A stretch of 64,000 nucleotides of DNA from Yersinia bercovieri ATCC 43970 (GTDB taxonomy: Bacteria; Pseudomonadota; Gammaproteobacteria; Enterobacterales; Enterobacteriaceae): contig NZ_CP054044.1 of the NCBI RefSeq assembly GCF_013282745.1, positions 2,790,001-2,854,000 on the forward strand, given 5' to 3'. This document shows positions 29,410-39,808 of this stretch, one piece after another. How positions within the stretch are numbered: the stretch's first letter is position 1; every line of letters begins with the position of its first letter. The position numbers and the translations under genes were made by a program. The notes beneath the pieces were generated by a model that was not told the origin of the DNA, made no database searches, and saw only the letters and a program-made list of their open reading frames with translations.

Positions 29410-30792
29410 GTGAAACAACTTTCTGGTTTGTTGGGCGAATTACGGCAGAAGTTACGTGCCGGTTTCCCTGACCAGGCAGGTATTCGGCAAATTATCTTGC
29501 CCGCATCGGGTCAGGTGGGGAGCCAACTCTTGGAGTGGCTGGCTGCACAATGCCATTTCCCACAATTCTATTGGCACCATCGTGAAGGCCATGAAGAGGC
29601 CGCGGTCTGTGGGCAAACTCGCCAATTTAACGATGTGCAATCTGCGGATGCCTTTATCCAGCAGCATGAATTGATAAAGCAAAACAGTGATGCCACGGGA
29701 TTACGGATTTGGGGGCTGAATGCCTTCGAGCCGGTGAGCCTGGTCCTCCCCTCCGCTGTCACCGAAGCTTGCGCGCTGCAACAGACGCAGACCAGTTTTC
29801 TGTTTCTCCCACGAATTGAAATTTTGCGCCGTGGCAACCGTACCCACGTGACCCTCAATCTGGTGAGCGACTGCTCCCTACAGCAAGATGCGCTACTGGC
29901 TATCGCCTTTATCGATCAACTGGTCGCCGCCAAACCGCTCCCCGCGCTGGATGTTCAGGTGCAACATGCCAGCCATGTACCGGAGTATCCACAGTGGCGC
30001 AGCCTGATTCAGCAGGCGCTGAGCAGCATTGAGCAGCAGGCGATGGAGAAGGTGGTTCTGGCGCGCGCCACCCGCTTAACTCTCGATAAACCGCTCTCCT
30101 GTTGCGCCTTTATGGCGGCTAGCCGCCAGGTCAACCACCACTGCTTCCACTTTATGCTGCGCTTTGATACTCAGCGGGCATTTTTAGGCTCCAGCCCTGA
30201 GCGCCTCTATTTGCGCCAGAAATGGCATCTGGAAACGGAAGCTCTGGCGGGCACGACCTCTAATGATGATGACCATCAGCAAGCTATGGCGCTGGCTGAC
30301 TGGTTAATGGGTGATGAAAAAAATCAGCGCGAGAATTTGCTGGTGGTTGATGACATTTGCCAGCGCTTACAAGGCGGTGTTGTCGCGGTGGATGTTATGC
30401 CGCCAGAGATAATCCGATTGCGCAAAGTGCAGCATCTGCGCCGCCGCATCCATGCGCAGCTCAATCGCGCCAGTGATACTGATTGCCTGCAACGACTGCA
30501 ACCGACGGCAGCGGTGGCTGGTTTACCGCGCAATATCGCCCGCCAGTTTATTGCCGAGAACGAGCCATTTTCCCGTGGCTGGTATGCCGGTTCTGCGGGC
30601 TATCTTTCACGGCAACAGTCAGAGTTCAGTGTCACCCTGCGCTCGGCATGGCTAGAGGATCAATGGGTCAATCTGTATGCCGGTGCCGGTATTGTCGCGG
30701 GATCTGACCCTGAGCTGGAGTGGCAAGAGATTAACCATAAATCGGCGGGATTGCGCACCTTGCTCGATAGTCAGCAAGAGAGTAAAACCTAA
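29410..30792 (+). CDS. menF: Isochorismate synthase, menaquinone-specific
   Basis: This enzyme converts chorismate to isochorismate, the first step of menaquinone synthesis. The 460-residue protein has the chorismate-binding C-terminal domain: [73 protein letters not shown] and [20 protein letters not shown]. The last includes the metal-binding Glu. Two in-frame GTG codons (29404, 29410) are possible starts. GAGG at 29400-29403 favours 29410 with six bases of spacing. It heads the men operon, although 216 bases separate it from menD. Confidence 0.96.
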   Translation: MKQLSGLLGELRQKLRAGFPDQAGIRQIILPASGQVGSQLLEWLAAQCHFPQFYWHHREGHEEAAVCGQTRQFNDVQSADAFIQQHELIKQNSDATGLRIWGLNAFEPVSLVLPSAVTEACALQQTQTSFLFLPRIEILRRGNRTHVTLNLVSDCSLQQDALLAIAFIDQLVAAKPLPALDVQVQHASHVPEYPQWRSLIQQALSSIEQQAMEKVVLARATRLTLDKPLSCCAFMAASRQVNHHCFHFMLRFDTQRAFLGSSPERLYLRQKWHLETEALAGTTSNDDDHQQAMALADWLMGDEKNQRENLLVVDDICQRLQGGVVAVDVMPPEIIRLRKVQHLRRRIHAQLNRASDTDCLQRLQPTAAVAGLPRNIARQFIAENEPFSRGWYAGSAGYLSRQQSEFSVTLRSAWLEDQWVNLYAGAGIVAGSDPELEWQEINHKSAGLRTLLDSQQESKT

Positions 30793-31008
30793 CATGTCGC
30801 AATTAACCGCACTCGTTATGTGGGCGGATTGTGGCCCCCTGATGCCAGGTGTAGACTGTGGCTAATAGGCTATTCAGGGCGATCTCTTGGTCTCGTAGGG
30901 TAGGATTTTAACCATTAACTCAGCCACTCCGGGCTTGCAGAGGATAGATAGCACTCCTCATGCTGACTGTCGGGTCGTAGTGTCTGTTAACTGACTTTTG
31001 GGCGAATC
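30793..31008 (+). other. menF-menD spacer with a 23-codon frame
   Basis: The spacer is unusually long for this operon. It begins with ATG at 30794, one base after the menF stop codon, opening a 23-codon frame (MSQLTALVMWADCGPLMPGVDCG) that ends at 30865. No Shine-Dalgarno sequence is evident and no strong attenuator hairpin follows, so I do not call it a gene. Confidence 0.3.
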
Positions 31009-32682
31009 ATGTCGACAAGTATTTTTAACCGTCGTTGGGCGGCATTGCTGCTGGAGGCGTTAACTCGCCACGGCGTGCGTCATATCTGTATTGCGCCCGG
31101 ATCCCGCTCAACACCCCTAACCTTGGCGGCGGCGGCGAATCCGGCGCTGGTTTGCCACACCCACTTTGATGAGCGCGGTCTGGGTCATCTGGCTCTCGGG
31201 TTGGCGAAAGCCTCAACTGAGCCGGTGGCGGTGATTGTCACTTCCGGCACTGCGGCGGCCAATCTCTATCCGGCGCTGATCGAAGCGGGGCTAACCGGTG
31301 AGCGCCTGATCTTCCTGACCGCCGATCGCCCACCAGAATTGATCGACTGCGGTGCCAATCAGGCTATCCGCCAGCAAGGGCTGTTTGCCAGCCACCCCAC
31401 TGTCAGTATCAATCTGCCCCGACCCACGCCGGATATTGCCGCCAGCTGGTTGGTGGCGACCCTCGATAGCGCGATGGCGCAATTACACCATGGCGGCCTG
31501 CACATTAACTGCCCCTTTGCTGAACCGCTCTATGGCGGCGATGAGCAGTGCTATGCCGATTGGTCTGCCACCCTGGGCGACTGGTGGCAAGATAGCCATC
31601 CGTGGCTGCGACAATCACGCTATCAACCGCAGATGCAGCAGCCTGATTGGTTTTTCTGGCGGCAAAAACGCGGTGTAGTGATTGCCGGGCGCATGACGGC
31701 AGAAGAGGGGGCACAACTGGCACAGTGGGCGGAGCTGTTGGGCTGGCCGCTGATTGGCGATGTACTATCGCAAACCGGCCAACCGCTACCCTGCGCAGAT
31801 CTGTGGCTAGGGCGTCAGGATGCACAGCAAGTGCTGAATCAGGCACAGGTAGTGCTGCAATTTGGTAGCAGCCTGACGGGTAAACGGCTGTTGCAGTGGC
31901 AGGCGCAGTGTCAGCCGCAAGAGTATTGGCTGGTGGATAATCTGCCGGGCCGCCTTGATCCGGCCAATCACCGTGGGCGCAGAATTATTTCACCGGTGAA
32001 TGAGTGGTTGGAGCAGCATCCAGCGCAACGCCGTCTCCCTTGGGCTGCTGAACTGATTGAATTGTCGCAAAAAGTGCAGTTCCATGTGGCAGAAGCGCTG
32101 AACGATCAGTTCAGCGAGGCGGCAGTGGCGCATCAATTGGCGGCACTATTGCCCGAAAACGGCCAGCTGTTTGTCGGCAACAGTTTGATTGTTCGCCTTA
32201 TTGATGCGCTCGGCCAACTGCCTGTCGGCTATCCGGTTTACAGCAACCGTGGCGCCAGCGGCATTGATGGTCTGCTATCGACGGCGGCGGGTGTCCAGCG
32301 AGCCACCGCCAAACCGACACTGGCGATCGTCGGTGATCTCTCCGCCCTTTATGACCTGAATGCGCTGGCGTTATTGCGCCAAAGTTCGGCGCCAATGGTG
32401 CTGCTGGTGGTGAATAACAATGGCGGGCAGATCTTCTCACTGCTGCCGACACCACAAGCTGATCGCCAGCGTTTCTATTGTATGCCGCAAAATGTCAATT
32501 TTGAACATGCCGCCGCTATGTTCAGCCTAAATTATGCTCGCCCTGAGAGCTGGCTTGCGCTACAGCAGCGGGTCGAGCAGTGTTGGCTACAAGGTGGTGT
32601 GACACTGATCGAAATAGAGGTGCCGCCAAGTCAGGGGGCCGAAACAGTGCAACAATTGCTGCAACAGGTGGCCCAGCTATGA
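31009..32682 (+). CDS. menD: 2-succinyl-5-enolpyruvyl-6-hydroxy-3-cyclohexene-1-carboxylate synthase
   Basis: This thiamine-diphosphate-dependent enzyme joins isochorismate and 2-oxoglutarate to give SEPHCHC. The 557-residue length equals the family norm. The N-terminal domain has [21 protein letters not shown] and [18 protein letters not shown] (with the catalytic-region Glu near residue 56). The C-terminal ThDP domain has [19 protein letters not shown] and [15 protein letters not shown] followed by [12 protein letters not shown]. The stop overlaps the menH start (ATGA). Confidence 0.97.
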   Translation: MSTSIFNRRWAALLLEALTRHGVRHICIAPGSRSTPLTLAAAANPALVCHTHFDERGLGHLALGLAKASTEPVAVIVTSGTAAANLYPALIEAGLTGERLIFLTADRPPELIDCGANQAIRQQGLFASHPTVSINLPRPTPDIAASWLVATLDSAMAQLHHGGLHINCPFAEPLYGGDEQCYADWSATLGDWWQDSHPWLRQSRYQPQMQQPDWFFWRQKRGVVIAGRMTAEEGAQLAQWAELLGWPLIGDVLSQTGQPLPCADLWLGRQDAQQVLNQAQVVLQFGSSLTGKRLLQWQAQCQPQEYWLVDNLPGRLDPANHRGRRIISPVNEWLEQHPAQRRLPWAAELIELSQKVQFHVAEALNDQFSEAAVAHQLAALLPENGQLFVGNSLIVRLIDALGQLPVGYPVYSNRGASGIDGLLSTAAGVQRATAKPTLAIVGDLSALYDLNALALLRQSSAPMVLLVVNNNGGQIFSLLPTPQADRQRFYCMPQNVNFEHAAAMFSLNYARPESWLALQQRVEQCWLQGGVTLIEIEVPPSQGAETVQQLLQQVAQL

Positions 32683-33485
32683 CACTTGCCTGCCGTAAAC
32701 TCACCGCTCATCCCCAATCTGCCACACAGCAACACGCCGGGCCGTGGCTGGTATGGTTACATGGTCTGCTGGGCAGTGGTGAGGATTGGCTGCCCGTTGC
32801 CGAGCTGTGCGGTGACACCCCCTCGCTGCTGGTCGACCTGCCGGGTCACGGCAAATCTGCCGCCCTGACCACCAGCGGTTTTGCTGATATAAGCCGCCAG
32901 TTAGTGCAAACATTGCAGGCTAACGGCATTGGCGAATATTGGCTGGCAGGCTACTCTTTAGGCGGCAGAATTGCGATGTATCACGCCTGCTATGGTAGCC
33001 ATCATGGCTTACAGGGGCTATTGGTCGAAGGGGGGAACCTCGGATTGGAAAGTGATGAGTTGCGCCGTCAGCGCCAACAAAACGACCACCAATGGGCGCA
33101 GCGTTTTCGCCAGGAACCTCTGCCGCAAGTGCTAACCGACTGGTATCAACAAGCCGTATTTGCGGATTTAGACGCCCAACAGCGCGAGCAATTGGTGCTA
33201 TTACGTGCCAACAATAGCGGCCCCGCCGTAGCTGAGATGCTCGAAGCGACCTCATTGGGGCATCAGCCATGGCTCTTGCCCGCCTTGCAGCGCCTGCGCG
33301 TCCCATACACCTATCTGTGCGGGGAGCGCGACCATAAATTCCAGCAATTGGCTGAACAGCATAAGTTGCCATTACGCACACTGGCCCGCGCCGGACACAA
33401 TGCTCACCGTGCTAACCCCGGTGCATTTGCCGCGCAGGTTCTTTCGTTTCTATCACAATCTTCATTTTCACCCCTCTCCCGTTAA
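32679..33485 (+). CDS. menH: 2-succinyl-6-hydroxy-2,4-cyclohexadiene-1-carboxylate synthase
   Basis: This alpha/beta-hydrolase-fold enzyme eliminates pyruvate from SEPHCHC to form SHCHC. The 268-residue product starts [14 protein letters not shown]. Motifs are [15 protein letters not shown] (oxyanion region), [26 protein letters not shown] with the nucleophilic Ser, and [16 protein letters not shown] with the catalytic His. The frame is open from 32580 inside menD, but the ATG overlapping the menD stop is preferred because of coupling and family length. Confidence 0.95.
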   Translation: MTLACRKLTAHPQSATQQHAGPWLVWLHGLLGSGEDWLPVAELCGDTPSLLVDLPGHGKSAALTTSGFADISRQLVQTLQANGIGEYWLAGYSLGGRIAMYHACYGSHHGLQGLLVEGGNLGLESDELRRQRQQNDHQWAQRFRQEPLPQVLTDWYQQAVFADLDAQQREQLVLLRANNSGPAVAEMLEATSLGHQPWLLPALQRLRVPYTYLCGERDHKFQQLAEQHKLPLRTLARAGHNAHRANPGAFAAQVLSFLSQSSFSPLSR

Positions 33486-33498
33486 AGGAATGCTTACT

Positions 33499-34356
33499 AT
33501 GCTTTATCCGAGCGAAGAACAACTGTATGCCGCCATCGATTGGCAAGATTGCTCCGCCGGGTTTGAAGATATTCGCTATCACAAATCCAGCGATGGTATC
33601 GCCAAGATCACCATTAACCGCCCTCATGTGCGTAACGCATTCCGCCCACTGACGGTTAAAGAGATGATTCAGGCGCTGGCGGATGCCCGCTATGATGACA
33701 ATATCGGCGTGATCATTTTGACCGGCGAAGGCGAAAAAGCTTTCTGCTCCGGCGGCGATCAGAAGGTTCGTGGCGACTACGGCGGCTATCAGGATGCCAG
33801 TGGCACGCATCACCTGAATGTGCTGGATTTCCAGCGCCAAATCCGCACCTGCCCGAAACCGATAGTCGCCATGGTGGCTGGCTACTCCATTGGTGGCGGC
33901 CATGTACTGCACATGATGTGTGACCTGACTGTCGCGGCAGATAACGCCATCTTCGGTCAAACCGGGCCAAAAGTTGGCTCATTCGATGGCGGCTGGGGTG
34001 CGGCTTATATGGCGCGCATTGTTGGCCAGAAAAAAGCGCGCGAAATCTGGTTCTTATGTCGCCAATACGATGCCAAACAAGCCCTGGATATGGGGCTGGT
34101 CAACACGGTGGTGCCGGTCGCTGATTTGGAAAAAGAGACGGTGCGCTGGTGCCGTGAAATGCTGGAAAACAGCCCAATGGCGCTGCGCTGCTTGAAAGCG
34201 GCACTGAATGCGGATTGCGATGGTCAGGCGGGCCTGCAAGAGCTAGCCGGTAACGCCACCATGCTGTTCTATATGACCGAAGAGGGTCAAGAGGGGCGTA
34301 ACGCATTCAACGAAAAACGCCAGCCGGACTTCAGCAAATTCAAGCGAAATCCGTAA
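33499..34356 (+). CDS. menB: 1,4-dihydroxy-2-naphthoyl-CoA synthase
   Basis: This crotonase-fold enzyme closes the second ring of the naphthoquinone from O-succinylbenzoyl-CoA. The 285-residue product is nearly identical to E. coli MenB in its core: [84 protein letters not shown], and the C-terminus [14 protein letters not shown] 33499 ([11 protein letters not shown]) matches the E. coli start and has AGGA upstream. The frame is open from 33400 inside menH. The TAATG junction with menC shows coupling. Confidence 0.98.
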   Translation: MLYPSEEQLYAAIDWQDCSAGFEDIRYHKSSDGIAKITINRPHVRNAFRPLTVKEMIQALADARYDDNIGVIILTGEGEKAFCSGGDQKVRGDYGGYQDASGTHHLNVLDFQRQIRTCPKPIVAMVAGYSIGGGHVLHMMCDLTVAADNAIFGQTGPKVGSFDGGWGAAYMARIVGQKKAREIWFLCRQYDAKQALDMGLVNTVVPVADLEKETVRWCREMLENSPMALRCLKAALNADCDGQAGLQELAGNATMLFYMTEEGQEGRNAFNEKRQPDFSKFKRNP

Positions 34357-35327
34357 TGCGCGCGGCCACACTTTACCGCTACAGCATACCGATGGATGCG
34401 GGAGTGATCCTGCGCCATCAGCGGCTGAAAAATCGCGATGGTTTGCTGGTGAAGTTGCAGCAGGGTGAGCAGATCGGTTGGGGGGAGATAGCCCCTTTAC
34501 CGGAGTTCAGTCAGGAGACCGTGGTTGAAGCACAAACGGCGGCAACCAGCTGGCTACAGAGCTGGGTGAGTGGCGAGGTGCCGGATTTCGGTGCGCTGCC
34601 TTGTGTGGCTTTCGGTCTTAGCTGCGCACTGGCGGAGCTGGATCAAAGCTTGCCACTGGCGGCGGATTACCGCAAAGCCCCGCTATGTACCGGGGACCCC
34701 GATGAGCTGTTCGCGGTGCTACAGGCGCTGCCGGGTGAGAAAGTCGCTAAGGTAAAAGTTGGGCTGTATGAGGCGGTGCGCGACGGCATGATAGTCAATG
34801 TGCTGCTGGAAGCTCTGCCGGATCTGAAATTGCGGCTGGATGCTAATCGTAGCTGGACACGCGCCAAAGCGGATGGCTTTGCCAAATATGTCAATCCTGA
34901 GCTGCGTTCGCGCATCGCCTTTCTGGAGGAGCCGTGCAAGAGCCGCGCGGAATCCCGCGAATTTGCGCGCGACACCGGGATCGCCATTGCCTGGGATGAG
35001 AGTGTACGTGAAGCTGATTTTCAGGTTGAAGCTGAGCCGGGTGTCGTGGCAATTGTGATCAAGCCGACACTGGTGGGCAGCATTGCTCGCTGCCAACAGC
35101 TGGTGCAACAAGCGCATCAGGCGGGTTTGGTCGCGGTGATAAGCTCCAGCATTGAGTCGAGTCTGGGCCTGACCCAACTGGCGCGACTGGCCCACTGGCT
35201 GACACCATCCACTGTGCCGGGGCTGGATACACTGGAGTTGATGCAAGCGCAGTTGTTGCGCCCATGGCCGCAGAGCAACCTGCCGCTAATGACAGTGGAT
35301 CAACTGGACGTGCTATGGCGCAGCTGA
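34356..35327 (+). CDS. menC: o-Succinylbenzoate synthase
   Basis: This enolase-superfamily dehydratase converts SHCHC to o-succinylbenzoate. The 323-residue product has [12 protein letters not shown] (catalytic Lys region, about residue 131), [14 protein letters not shown] with the first metal-binding Asp, AFLEEPCKS with the Glu, and [12 protein letters not shown] with the third ligand. [12 protein letters not shown] supplies the second catalytic Lys. The start shares a base with the menB stop (TAATG), and menE begins inside the 3' end of menC. Confidence 0.95.
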   Translation: MRAATLYRYSIPMDAGVILRHQRLKNRDGLLVKLQQGEQIGWGEIAPLPEFSQETVVEAQTAATSWLQSWVSGEVPDFGALPCVAFGLSCALAELDQSLPLAADYRKAPLCTGDPDELFAVLQALPGEKVAKVKVGLYEAVRDGMIVNVLLEALPDLKLRLDANRSWTRAKADGFAKYVNPELRSRIAFLEEPCKSRAESREFARDTGIAIAWDESVREADFQVEAEPGVVAIVIKPTLVGSIARCQQLVQQAHQAGLVAVISSSIESSLGLTQLARLAHWLTPSTVPGLDTLELMQAQLLRPWPQSNLPLMTVDQLDVLWRS

Positions 35328-36724
35328 ATGATTGGCCGTGGCAATCCGTCTCTCCATGGCGACATTGGGCCAATCTTCGCCCCCAAGGGATAGCCATACG
35401 GGCGGGGTCGCAGCCGATCAGTTGGCAACAACTGGCGGCTGAAATTGATGATCGGGCCGCTACTTTCCAACAGCAGGGCGTGAGTTGCGGCAGTGGTGTG
35501 GTAGTGCGGGGTAAAAACAGCTACTCGCTGTTGCTGGCGTATCTGGCGGCGTTACAGTGCGGCGCCCGTGTGTTGCCGCTGAATCCGCAACTCCCCGAGG
35601 TGCTATTGGCACAGCTGTTACCACAGCTAAATATCGATTTTATGCTGAATCTGGCGGCTCCTTTATCGGCACACCTGGCTTTTACACCGCTGGCACTGAG
35701 CACGGATAGTGCGGCGGCGCAGAGTAGGGCTAACCCCGTGGCATGGGATAACCAACGGCTGGCGACCATGACACTCACCTCCGGCTCCTCTGGCCTACCC
35801 AAAGCGGCACTGCATAGCGCGGCGGCCCATTTAGCCAGTGCGGATGGCGTGTTACAGCTGATGGATTTCACGCCAACAGATAGCTGGCTGCTATCGTTAC
35901 CGCTGTTTCATGTCTCAGGGCAGGGTATTGTGTGGCGCTGGTTAAGTATTGGTGCGACCTTGGTGCTGCCAGAGGGAGTGCCGCTGGCAGCAGCACTGAG
36001 TGGATGCAGCCACGCCTCGCTGGTTCCCACGCAGTTATGGCGATTATTGGCGAGTGAGGGCGCGGCGTTAACCCTAAAAGAGGTGCTGCTGGGCGGTGCG
36101 ATGATCCCCACCGAGCTGACGCAACAGGCCGAGGCTCGAGGTATCCGCTGCTGGTGCGGTTATGGTTTGACTGAAGCGGCCTCTACGGTGTGCGCCAAAC
36201 GCGCCGACGGCCTGCCCGGTGTGGGGGCGGCACTGGCGCGCCGTGAGGTCAAATTGGTAGAAAATGAGGTGTGGGTGAGAGCCGATTGCCTGGCCGCCGG
36301 TTATTGGCAGCAGGGGCAGGTACGACCAATATGCGACGATGATGGTTGGTTTCACACTCGTGATCGTGGTGAATGGCAGCAAGGCGAGCTACACATTATC
36401 GGGCGGCTGGATAACCTGTTTTTCAGTGGTGGTGAGGGGATTCAGCCGGAGGATATCGAGCGGGTTTTATTGCAGTATCCCGGCGTGCAGCAAGCCTTTG
36501 TTGTCCCTATCACTGACAGTGAATTCGGTCACCGGCCAGTGGCGGTAATTGATGCCGATGAAACCGTGGATGATATGGCCTTGGCGGATTGGCTAGCGCC
36601 GCGATTGGCGGTGTTTCAGCGCCCAGTGGCGTTTTATCGTCTGCCGGAGGCGCTGAAGGGGGGAGGGATTAAGGTGTCGAGGCGGGGGGTGGTTGATTTT
36701 GTGGCTGGATCTGGTTTCGGTTGA
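35315..36724 (+). CDS. menE: o-Succinylbenzoate-CoA ligase
   Basis: This acyl-AMP-forming enzyme activates o-succinylbenzoate to its CoA ester. The 469-residue protein has the adenylate-forming P-loop [33 protein letters not shown] and [20 protein letters not shown]. The start chosen at 35315 ([18 protein letters not shown]) overlaps menC by 13 bases and fits E. coli. The frame is open from 35264. The last five codons (GSGFG) and the stop codon lie inside the first copy of a repeat beginning at 36707, so the normal C-terminus may have been replaced by repeat sequence. Confidence 0.95.
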   Translation: MAQLNDWPWQSVSPWRHWANLRPQGIAIRAGSQPISWQQLAAEIDDRAATFQQQGVSCGSGVVVRGKNSYSLLLAYLAALQCGARVLPLNPQLPEVLLAQLLPQLNIDFMLNLAAPLSAHLAFTPLALSTDSAAAQSRANPVAWDNQRLATMTLTSGSSGLPKAALHSAAAHLASADGVLQLMDFTPTDSWLLSLPLFHVSGQGIVWRWLSIGATLVLPEGVPLAAALSGCSHASLVPTQLWRLLASEGAALTLKEVLLGGAMIPTELTQQAEARGIRCWCGYGLTEAASTVCAKRADGLPGVGAALARREVKLVENEVWVRADCLAAGYWQQGQVRPICDDDGWFHTRDRGEWQQGELHIIGRLDNLFFSGGEGIQPEDIERVLLQYPGVQQAFVVPITDSEFGHRPVAVIDADETVDDMALADWLAPRLAVFQRPVAFYRLPEALKGGGIKVSRRGVVDFVAGSGFG

Positions 36725-36851
36725 TATTCGGTTTGATGATCGGTTCGGTTGTTGGATATCGGATCTGGTTTCGGTTGATAATTGGTTTGATGATCGGTTC
36801 GGTTGACATGAAATCGGCGTTCACTTGGCCTCCCGCGCCTCAACCGCCAAA

Positions 36852-36873
36852 GGGGTTACAAGCGCGTAACCCC
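36852..36873. other. Hairpin in the repeat element
   Basis: GGGGTTAC (36852-36859) and GTAACCCC (36866-36873) form a perfect eight-pair stem with a six-base loop, within the GC-rich core of the menE-katA repeat. Confidence 0.6.
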
Positions 36874-36882
36874 CTTGGAACC

Positions 36883-36898
36883 CGTGCGCTAGCGCACG
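36883..36898. other. Perfect 16-base palindrome in the repeat element
   Basis: CGTGCGCTAGCGCACG is self-complementary over all 16 bases, so it could be a dimeric-protein site or the tip of a cruciform. It lies within the GC-rich core of the menE-katA repeat. Confidence 0.6.
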
Positions 36899-36981
36899 TA
36901 TCGCTTGCCCACTTCGTGGGTTCCCTCAATCATCGTTTCGGCTGGCGGACGGCTTTACGCGGGTCCCTCCGCGCGACGCCT

Positions 36982-37004
36982 AAAACGGGCGTCCTGCCCG
37001 TTTT
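36982..37004. terminator. Terminator-like hairpin in the repeat element
   Basis: AAAACGGGC (36982-36990) pairs with GCCCGTTTT (36996-37004) around GTCCT. A-run, GC stem and T-run together make a bidirectional terminator shape. It could end transcripts of the men operon about 260 bases after menE, and of transcripts from the katA side. Confidence 0.55.
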
Positions 37005-37413
37005 CCTTGCCTACTCTCTTCACTCGGCAGCTCAAATGTGCTTTTAACTTCAAAACCTAAAAACAGGGTTTTGATTTTGACTTTCTTTTTTGACCTTAAG
37101 CGCAATCAGGAATATTGCCGACGAGGATGGAGGGTAGAGTGAGCGGGCAGGACGCCCGCGAAAAGCGCGCTTGGGCAGGGATGCCCATCGCGCGGGCTCG
37201 TCAGCCCGAAAGACGTGGGAGGTTTACCCGCAGGGCAATATTTCGCGCCAGGCGCGGGTGTTGGGCCGCCGCCCTGCGGCCCGACTCGGTTGAGGCTGCG
37301 GAGGTGAGGTGACCGCTAATCGATTATCAACCGAACCGATCACCAAACCAACTATCAACCAAACCAATCACCTAATCGATCACCAAACCAACTATCAACC
37401 AAAACAAAAAATC

Positions 37414-38853
37414 TTAATTTAACCCCAGAGCCTTCCTCACCCCATCACCATAATCCGGATGCACCTGACTGAACAATGCAACCTGACGGCGTTGGATCTC
37501 CTCCGGAACCTGTGACAACTCACCGGCAATGCGGGCAAACATCCGCTGATGCTCTTCTGCACTCAGCAGATTAAATAGCGCCCGTGGCTGTGAGAAGTAA
37601 TCACTATCTTCGCGGTGATTCCAGTGATCTGCGGCCCCTTCCAGGGTTAATGGCGGTTCGCTGAAATCGGGTTGCTCCTGGAACAGACCAAAACTGTTTG
37701 GCTCGTAAGTTGCGCCATTGCCGCTGTTACCATCAACGCGCATCGCGCCATCACGATGATAATTATGGAATGGACATTTGGCGCTGTTCACCGGGATCTG
37801 ATGATGGTTCACACCTAAACGATAGCGCGCTGCATCACCGTAAGAGAACAGGCGGCCTTGCAACATGCGGTCAGGGGAGAAACTCACCCCCGGCACCACG
37901 TTAGCTGGGTTGAATGAGGATTGCTCCACTTCAGCAAAGTAGTTTTCTGGATTGCGATTTAGCTCGAAGAAACCCACGTCAATTAGCGGATAGTCACCGT
38001 GTGGCCACACTTTGGTCAAATCAAATGGGTTATACGGGGTCTGGGATGCTTCATGCTCTGGCATCACCTGAATTTGTAGATTCCAGCGGGGGAAATCACC
38101 GCGATCAATGGCTTCGTACAGATCACGCTGAGAGCTTTCCCGGTCACTGCCGACCAGTTTTTCAGCTTCATCATCCATAAGATTTTCAATGCCTTGCTGG
38201 CAGCGGAAATGGAATTTCACCCAAAAACGCTCATTGTCGGCATTGATAAAACTGAAGGTATGGCTGCCGAAGCCGTGCATATGGCGATAAGATTTTGGCA
38301 GGCCACGGTCACTGAAATCGATGGTGAGTTGGTGCAAGGACTCGGGCAACTGGGAGAAGAAATCCCACTTATAGATAGGGTTACGCAGGTTGGTGCGCGG
38401 ATCACGTTTCACGACGTGATTCAGATCCGGGAATTTCAGTGGATCACGCAGATAGAACACCGGCGTGTCGTTACCCACCAAATCCCAGTTCCCCTCCTCG
38501 GTATAATATTTCATGGCGAAGCCACGAATATCACGTTCAGCATCGGCAGCACCACGCTCACCGGCCACGGTGGAGAAGCGGACAAACATCTCAGTCTGTT
38601 TACCTATCTCAGCGAAAATTTTGGCGCGGGTATATTGGCTGATGTCATGAGTGACGGTAAAAGTACCGTAGGCACCGGAGCCTTTCGCATGCATGCGGCG
38701 CTCTGGGATCACTTCACGATCAAAATGGGCCAGTTTTTCCAGGAACCAGACATCTTGCAGTAACATGGGGCCACGACGGCCAGCAGTGACGACATTATTA
38801 TTATCAACAACGGGCGCGCCCGCTGCGGTAGTTAACCCTTTCTTTTTACTCAT
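37414..38853 (-). CDS. katA: Catalase, small-subunit haem type
   Basis: This monofunctional haem catalase (clade 3 type, NADPH-binding small subunit) removes hydrogen peroxide in the cytoplasm or periplasm. The 479-residue protein has the catalytic His in [16 protein letters not shown], the Asn in [15 protein letters not shown], and the proximal haem ligand Tyr in [17 protein letters not shown]. Upstream in-frame codons (GTG 38871) exist, but ATG 38853 ([12 protein letters not shown]) has GGAG six bases before it. It is transcribed toward the men cluster and ends 11 bases from the repeat element. Close relatives occur in Haemophilus, Bordetella and Yersinia; E. coli lacks this type. Confidence 0.95.
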   Translation of the reverse strand: MSKKKGLTTAAGAPVVDNNNVVTAGRRGPMLLQDVWFLEKLAHFDREVIPERRMHAKGSGAYGTFTVTHDISQYTRAKIFAEIGKQTEMFVRFSTVAGERGAADAERDIRGFAMKYYTEEGNWDLVGNDTPVFYLRDPLKFPDLNHVVKRDPRTNLRNPIYKWDFFSQLPESLHQLTIDFSDRGLPKSYRHMHGFGSHTFSFINADNERFWVKFHFRCQQGIENLMDDEAEKLVGSDRESSQRDLYEAIDRGDFPRWNLQIQVMPEHEASQTPYNPFDLTKVWPHGDYPLIDVGFFELNRNPENYFAEVEQSSFNPANVVPGVSFSPDRMLQGRLFSYGDAARYRLGVNHHQIPVNSAKCPFHNYHRDGAMRVDGNSGNGATYEPNSFGLFQEQPDFSEPPLTLEGAADHWNHREDSDYFSQPRALFNLLSAEEHQRMFARIAGELSQVPEEIQRRQVALFSQVHPDYGDGVRKALGLN

Positions 38854-39210
38854 CATCCTCTCCATTATCACTATTGAATTGATTGATTTATCGGGTGTTT
38901 AACAGCATTAGATTTCGCCAAAATCCTGATTGACAAGATAATAATTTAACCAACAACCGAGGGTGATTCTTTGATCTCCACACTAGTTGTAGCCTTATTG
39001 ACCGCATTCAGCAAATAGGCGGGGCTTATCATTACCATTGCCAACATAGGTGACTTCAATTGAATGAGTATTTACAATCATTTGAAATACTGTGTTATTT
39101 AATCGTTTTTTACGTGTATTTATGGTGTTTTTTTCGGTTAAACTCGACGTAGGGAGACCTGTTTGCGGCAATCTGCTCACAGGTGACATCACGAATAATG
39201 AGAGAAAAAT
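38854..39210. promoter_or_regulatory. Divergent promoter region of katA and yfaZ
   Basis: The 357-base gap holds no gene that I can support; the minus-strand frame at 38995-39222 lacks a ribosome site and family resemblance. It must contain the katA promoter (leftward) and the yfaZ promoter (rightward). I did not find a convincing OxyR site by eye. Confidence 0.5.
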
Positions 39211-39753
39211 ATGAATAAGCATTTGATCGCGTGTGCAGCTAGCCTGCTGTTAGTGGCAGGTTCCGCCAGTGCTGTGAGTTTTAACGCCGAAACTGGCCGT
39301 GATTACACCAATTTAGGTTTTGGCATGGGAACCAATACCGGTGGTTTGGCGATCAGTGGTAACTGGGCGCGCAGTGATCACGACGGTGATATCTATGGGC
39401 TGGGGTTGGGCTTCAATCTCCCTATTGGCCCGATGATGGCGACTGTAGGCGGCAAAGGCATCTATATGTCACCGGAAGATGGCAGCAATGGCGGGGCCAT
39501 CGCGATTGGTGGCGGGCTAACTTACCCCATCAACAAATCATTCACCCTGTACGGTGAGGGCTATTTCGCCCCGGAAGAGCTGACCAGCGGCATGAAATCC
39601 TATAGCGAAGCCAACGGCGGCCTGCGCTGGAATGTCTTCCGCCCACTGACTGTTGATGTCGGCTATCGCTACATCAATATGGAAGGCAAAGAAGGAAAGC
39701 GGGATAATCGTGTAGCGGATGGGGTGTATATCGGCGCTGGCCTTAATTTTTAA
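39211..39753 (+). CDS. yfaZ: YfaZ-family outer-membrane protein
   Basis: The 180-residue exported protein has a clear signal peptide (MNKHLIACAASLLLVAGSASA, cleavage after about residue 21). It has alternating beta-strand sequence typical of a small outer-membrane beta-barrel. Conserved YfaZ features are DYTNLGFGMGTNTGGLAISGNWARSDHDGDIYGLGLGFNLPIGP and the C-terminal DGVYIGAGLNF, which ends in Phe as barrel proteins do. Its role is unknown. In E. coli yfaZ is close to yfaY, and the same two flank tyrP here. A shared terminator separates it from tyrP. Confidence 0.92.
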   Translation: MNKHLIACAASLLLVAGSASAVSFNAETGRDYTNLGFGMGTNTGGLAISGNWARSDHDGDIYGLGLGFNLPIGPMMATVGGKGIYMSPEDGSNGGAIAIGGGLTYPINKSFTLYGEGYFAPEELTSGMKSYSEANGGLRWNVFRPLTVDVGYRYINMEGKEGKRDNRVADGVYIGAGLNF

Positions 39754-39759
39754 TTAAAT

Positions 39760-39798
39760 AAAAGGGCGCACTCCTGCTGGATATGCGCCCTTTTATTT
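39760..39798. terminator. Bidirectional terminator between yfaZ and tyrP
   Basis: AAAAGGGCGCA (39760-39770) pairs perfectly with TGCGCCCTTTT (39784-39794) around a 13-base loop, with A-rich and T-rich flanks on both sides. It serves the convergent yfaZ and tyrP genes. Confidence 0.9.
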
Positions 39799-39808
39799 GT
39801 GGCCTGAA

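Larger units (their letters stand above)
36707..37403. repeat. Composite palindromic repeat element between menE and katA
   Basis: This ~700-base gene-free block has AT-rich ends and a GC-rich, hairpin-rich centre. The left end has two 45-base direct copies (36707-36751 and 36761-36805). The right end carries their inverted relatives, with GATTATCAACCGAACCGATC starting at 37322 and two further 26-base copies at 37338-37363 and 37378-37403. Inner segments also match in inverted orientation: CGGGCGTCCTGCCCG (about 36986-37000) against CGGGCAGGACGCCCG (about 37144-37158), and CCTCAACCG near 36838 against CGGTTGAGG near 37287. It resembles two diverged head-to-head copies of a non-coding Yersinia repeat. 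Protein frames here lack ribosome sites and are rejected. Confidence 0.75.

Noticed and set aside
36721..37047. 108-codon frame in the menE-katA repeat (also 37115-37312)
   Set aside because: It lies wholly in non-coding repeat sequence, has a low-complexity start ([22 protein letters not shown]) produced by the direct repeats, and no ribosome site.
38193..38763. 189-codon plus-strand frame opposite katA
   Set aside because: It is a shadow of the highly conserved catalase gene on the other strand.
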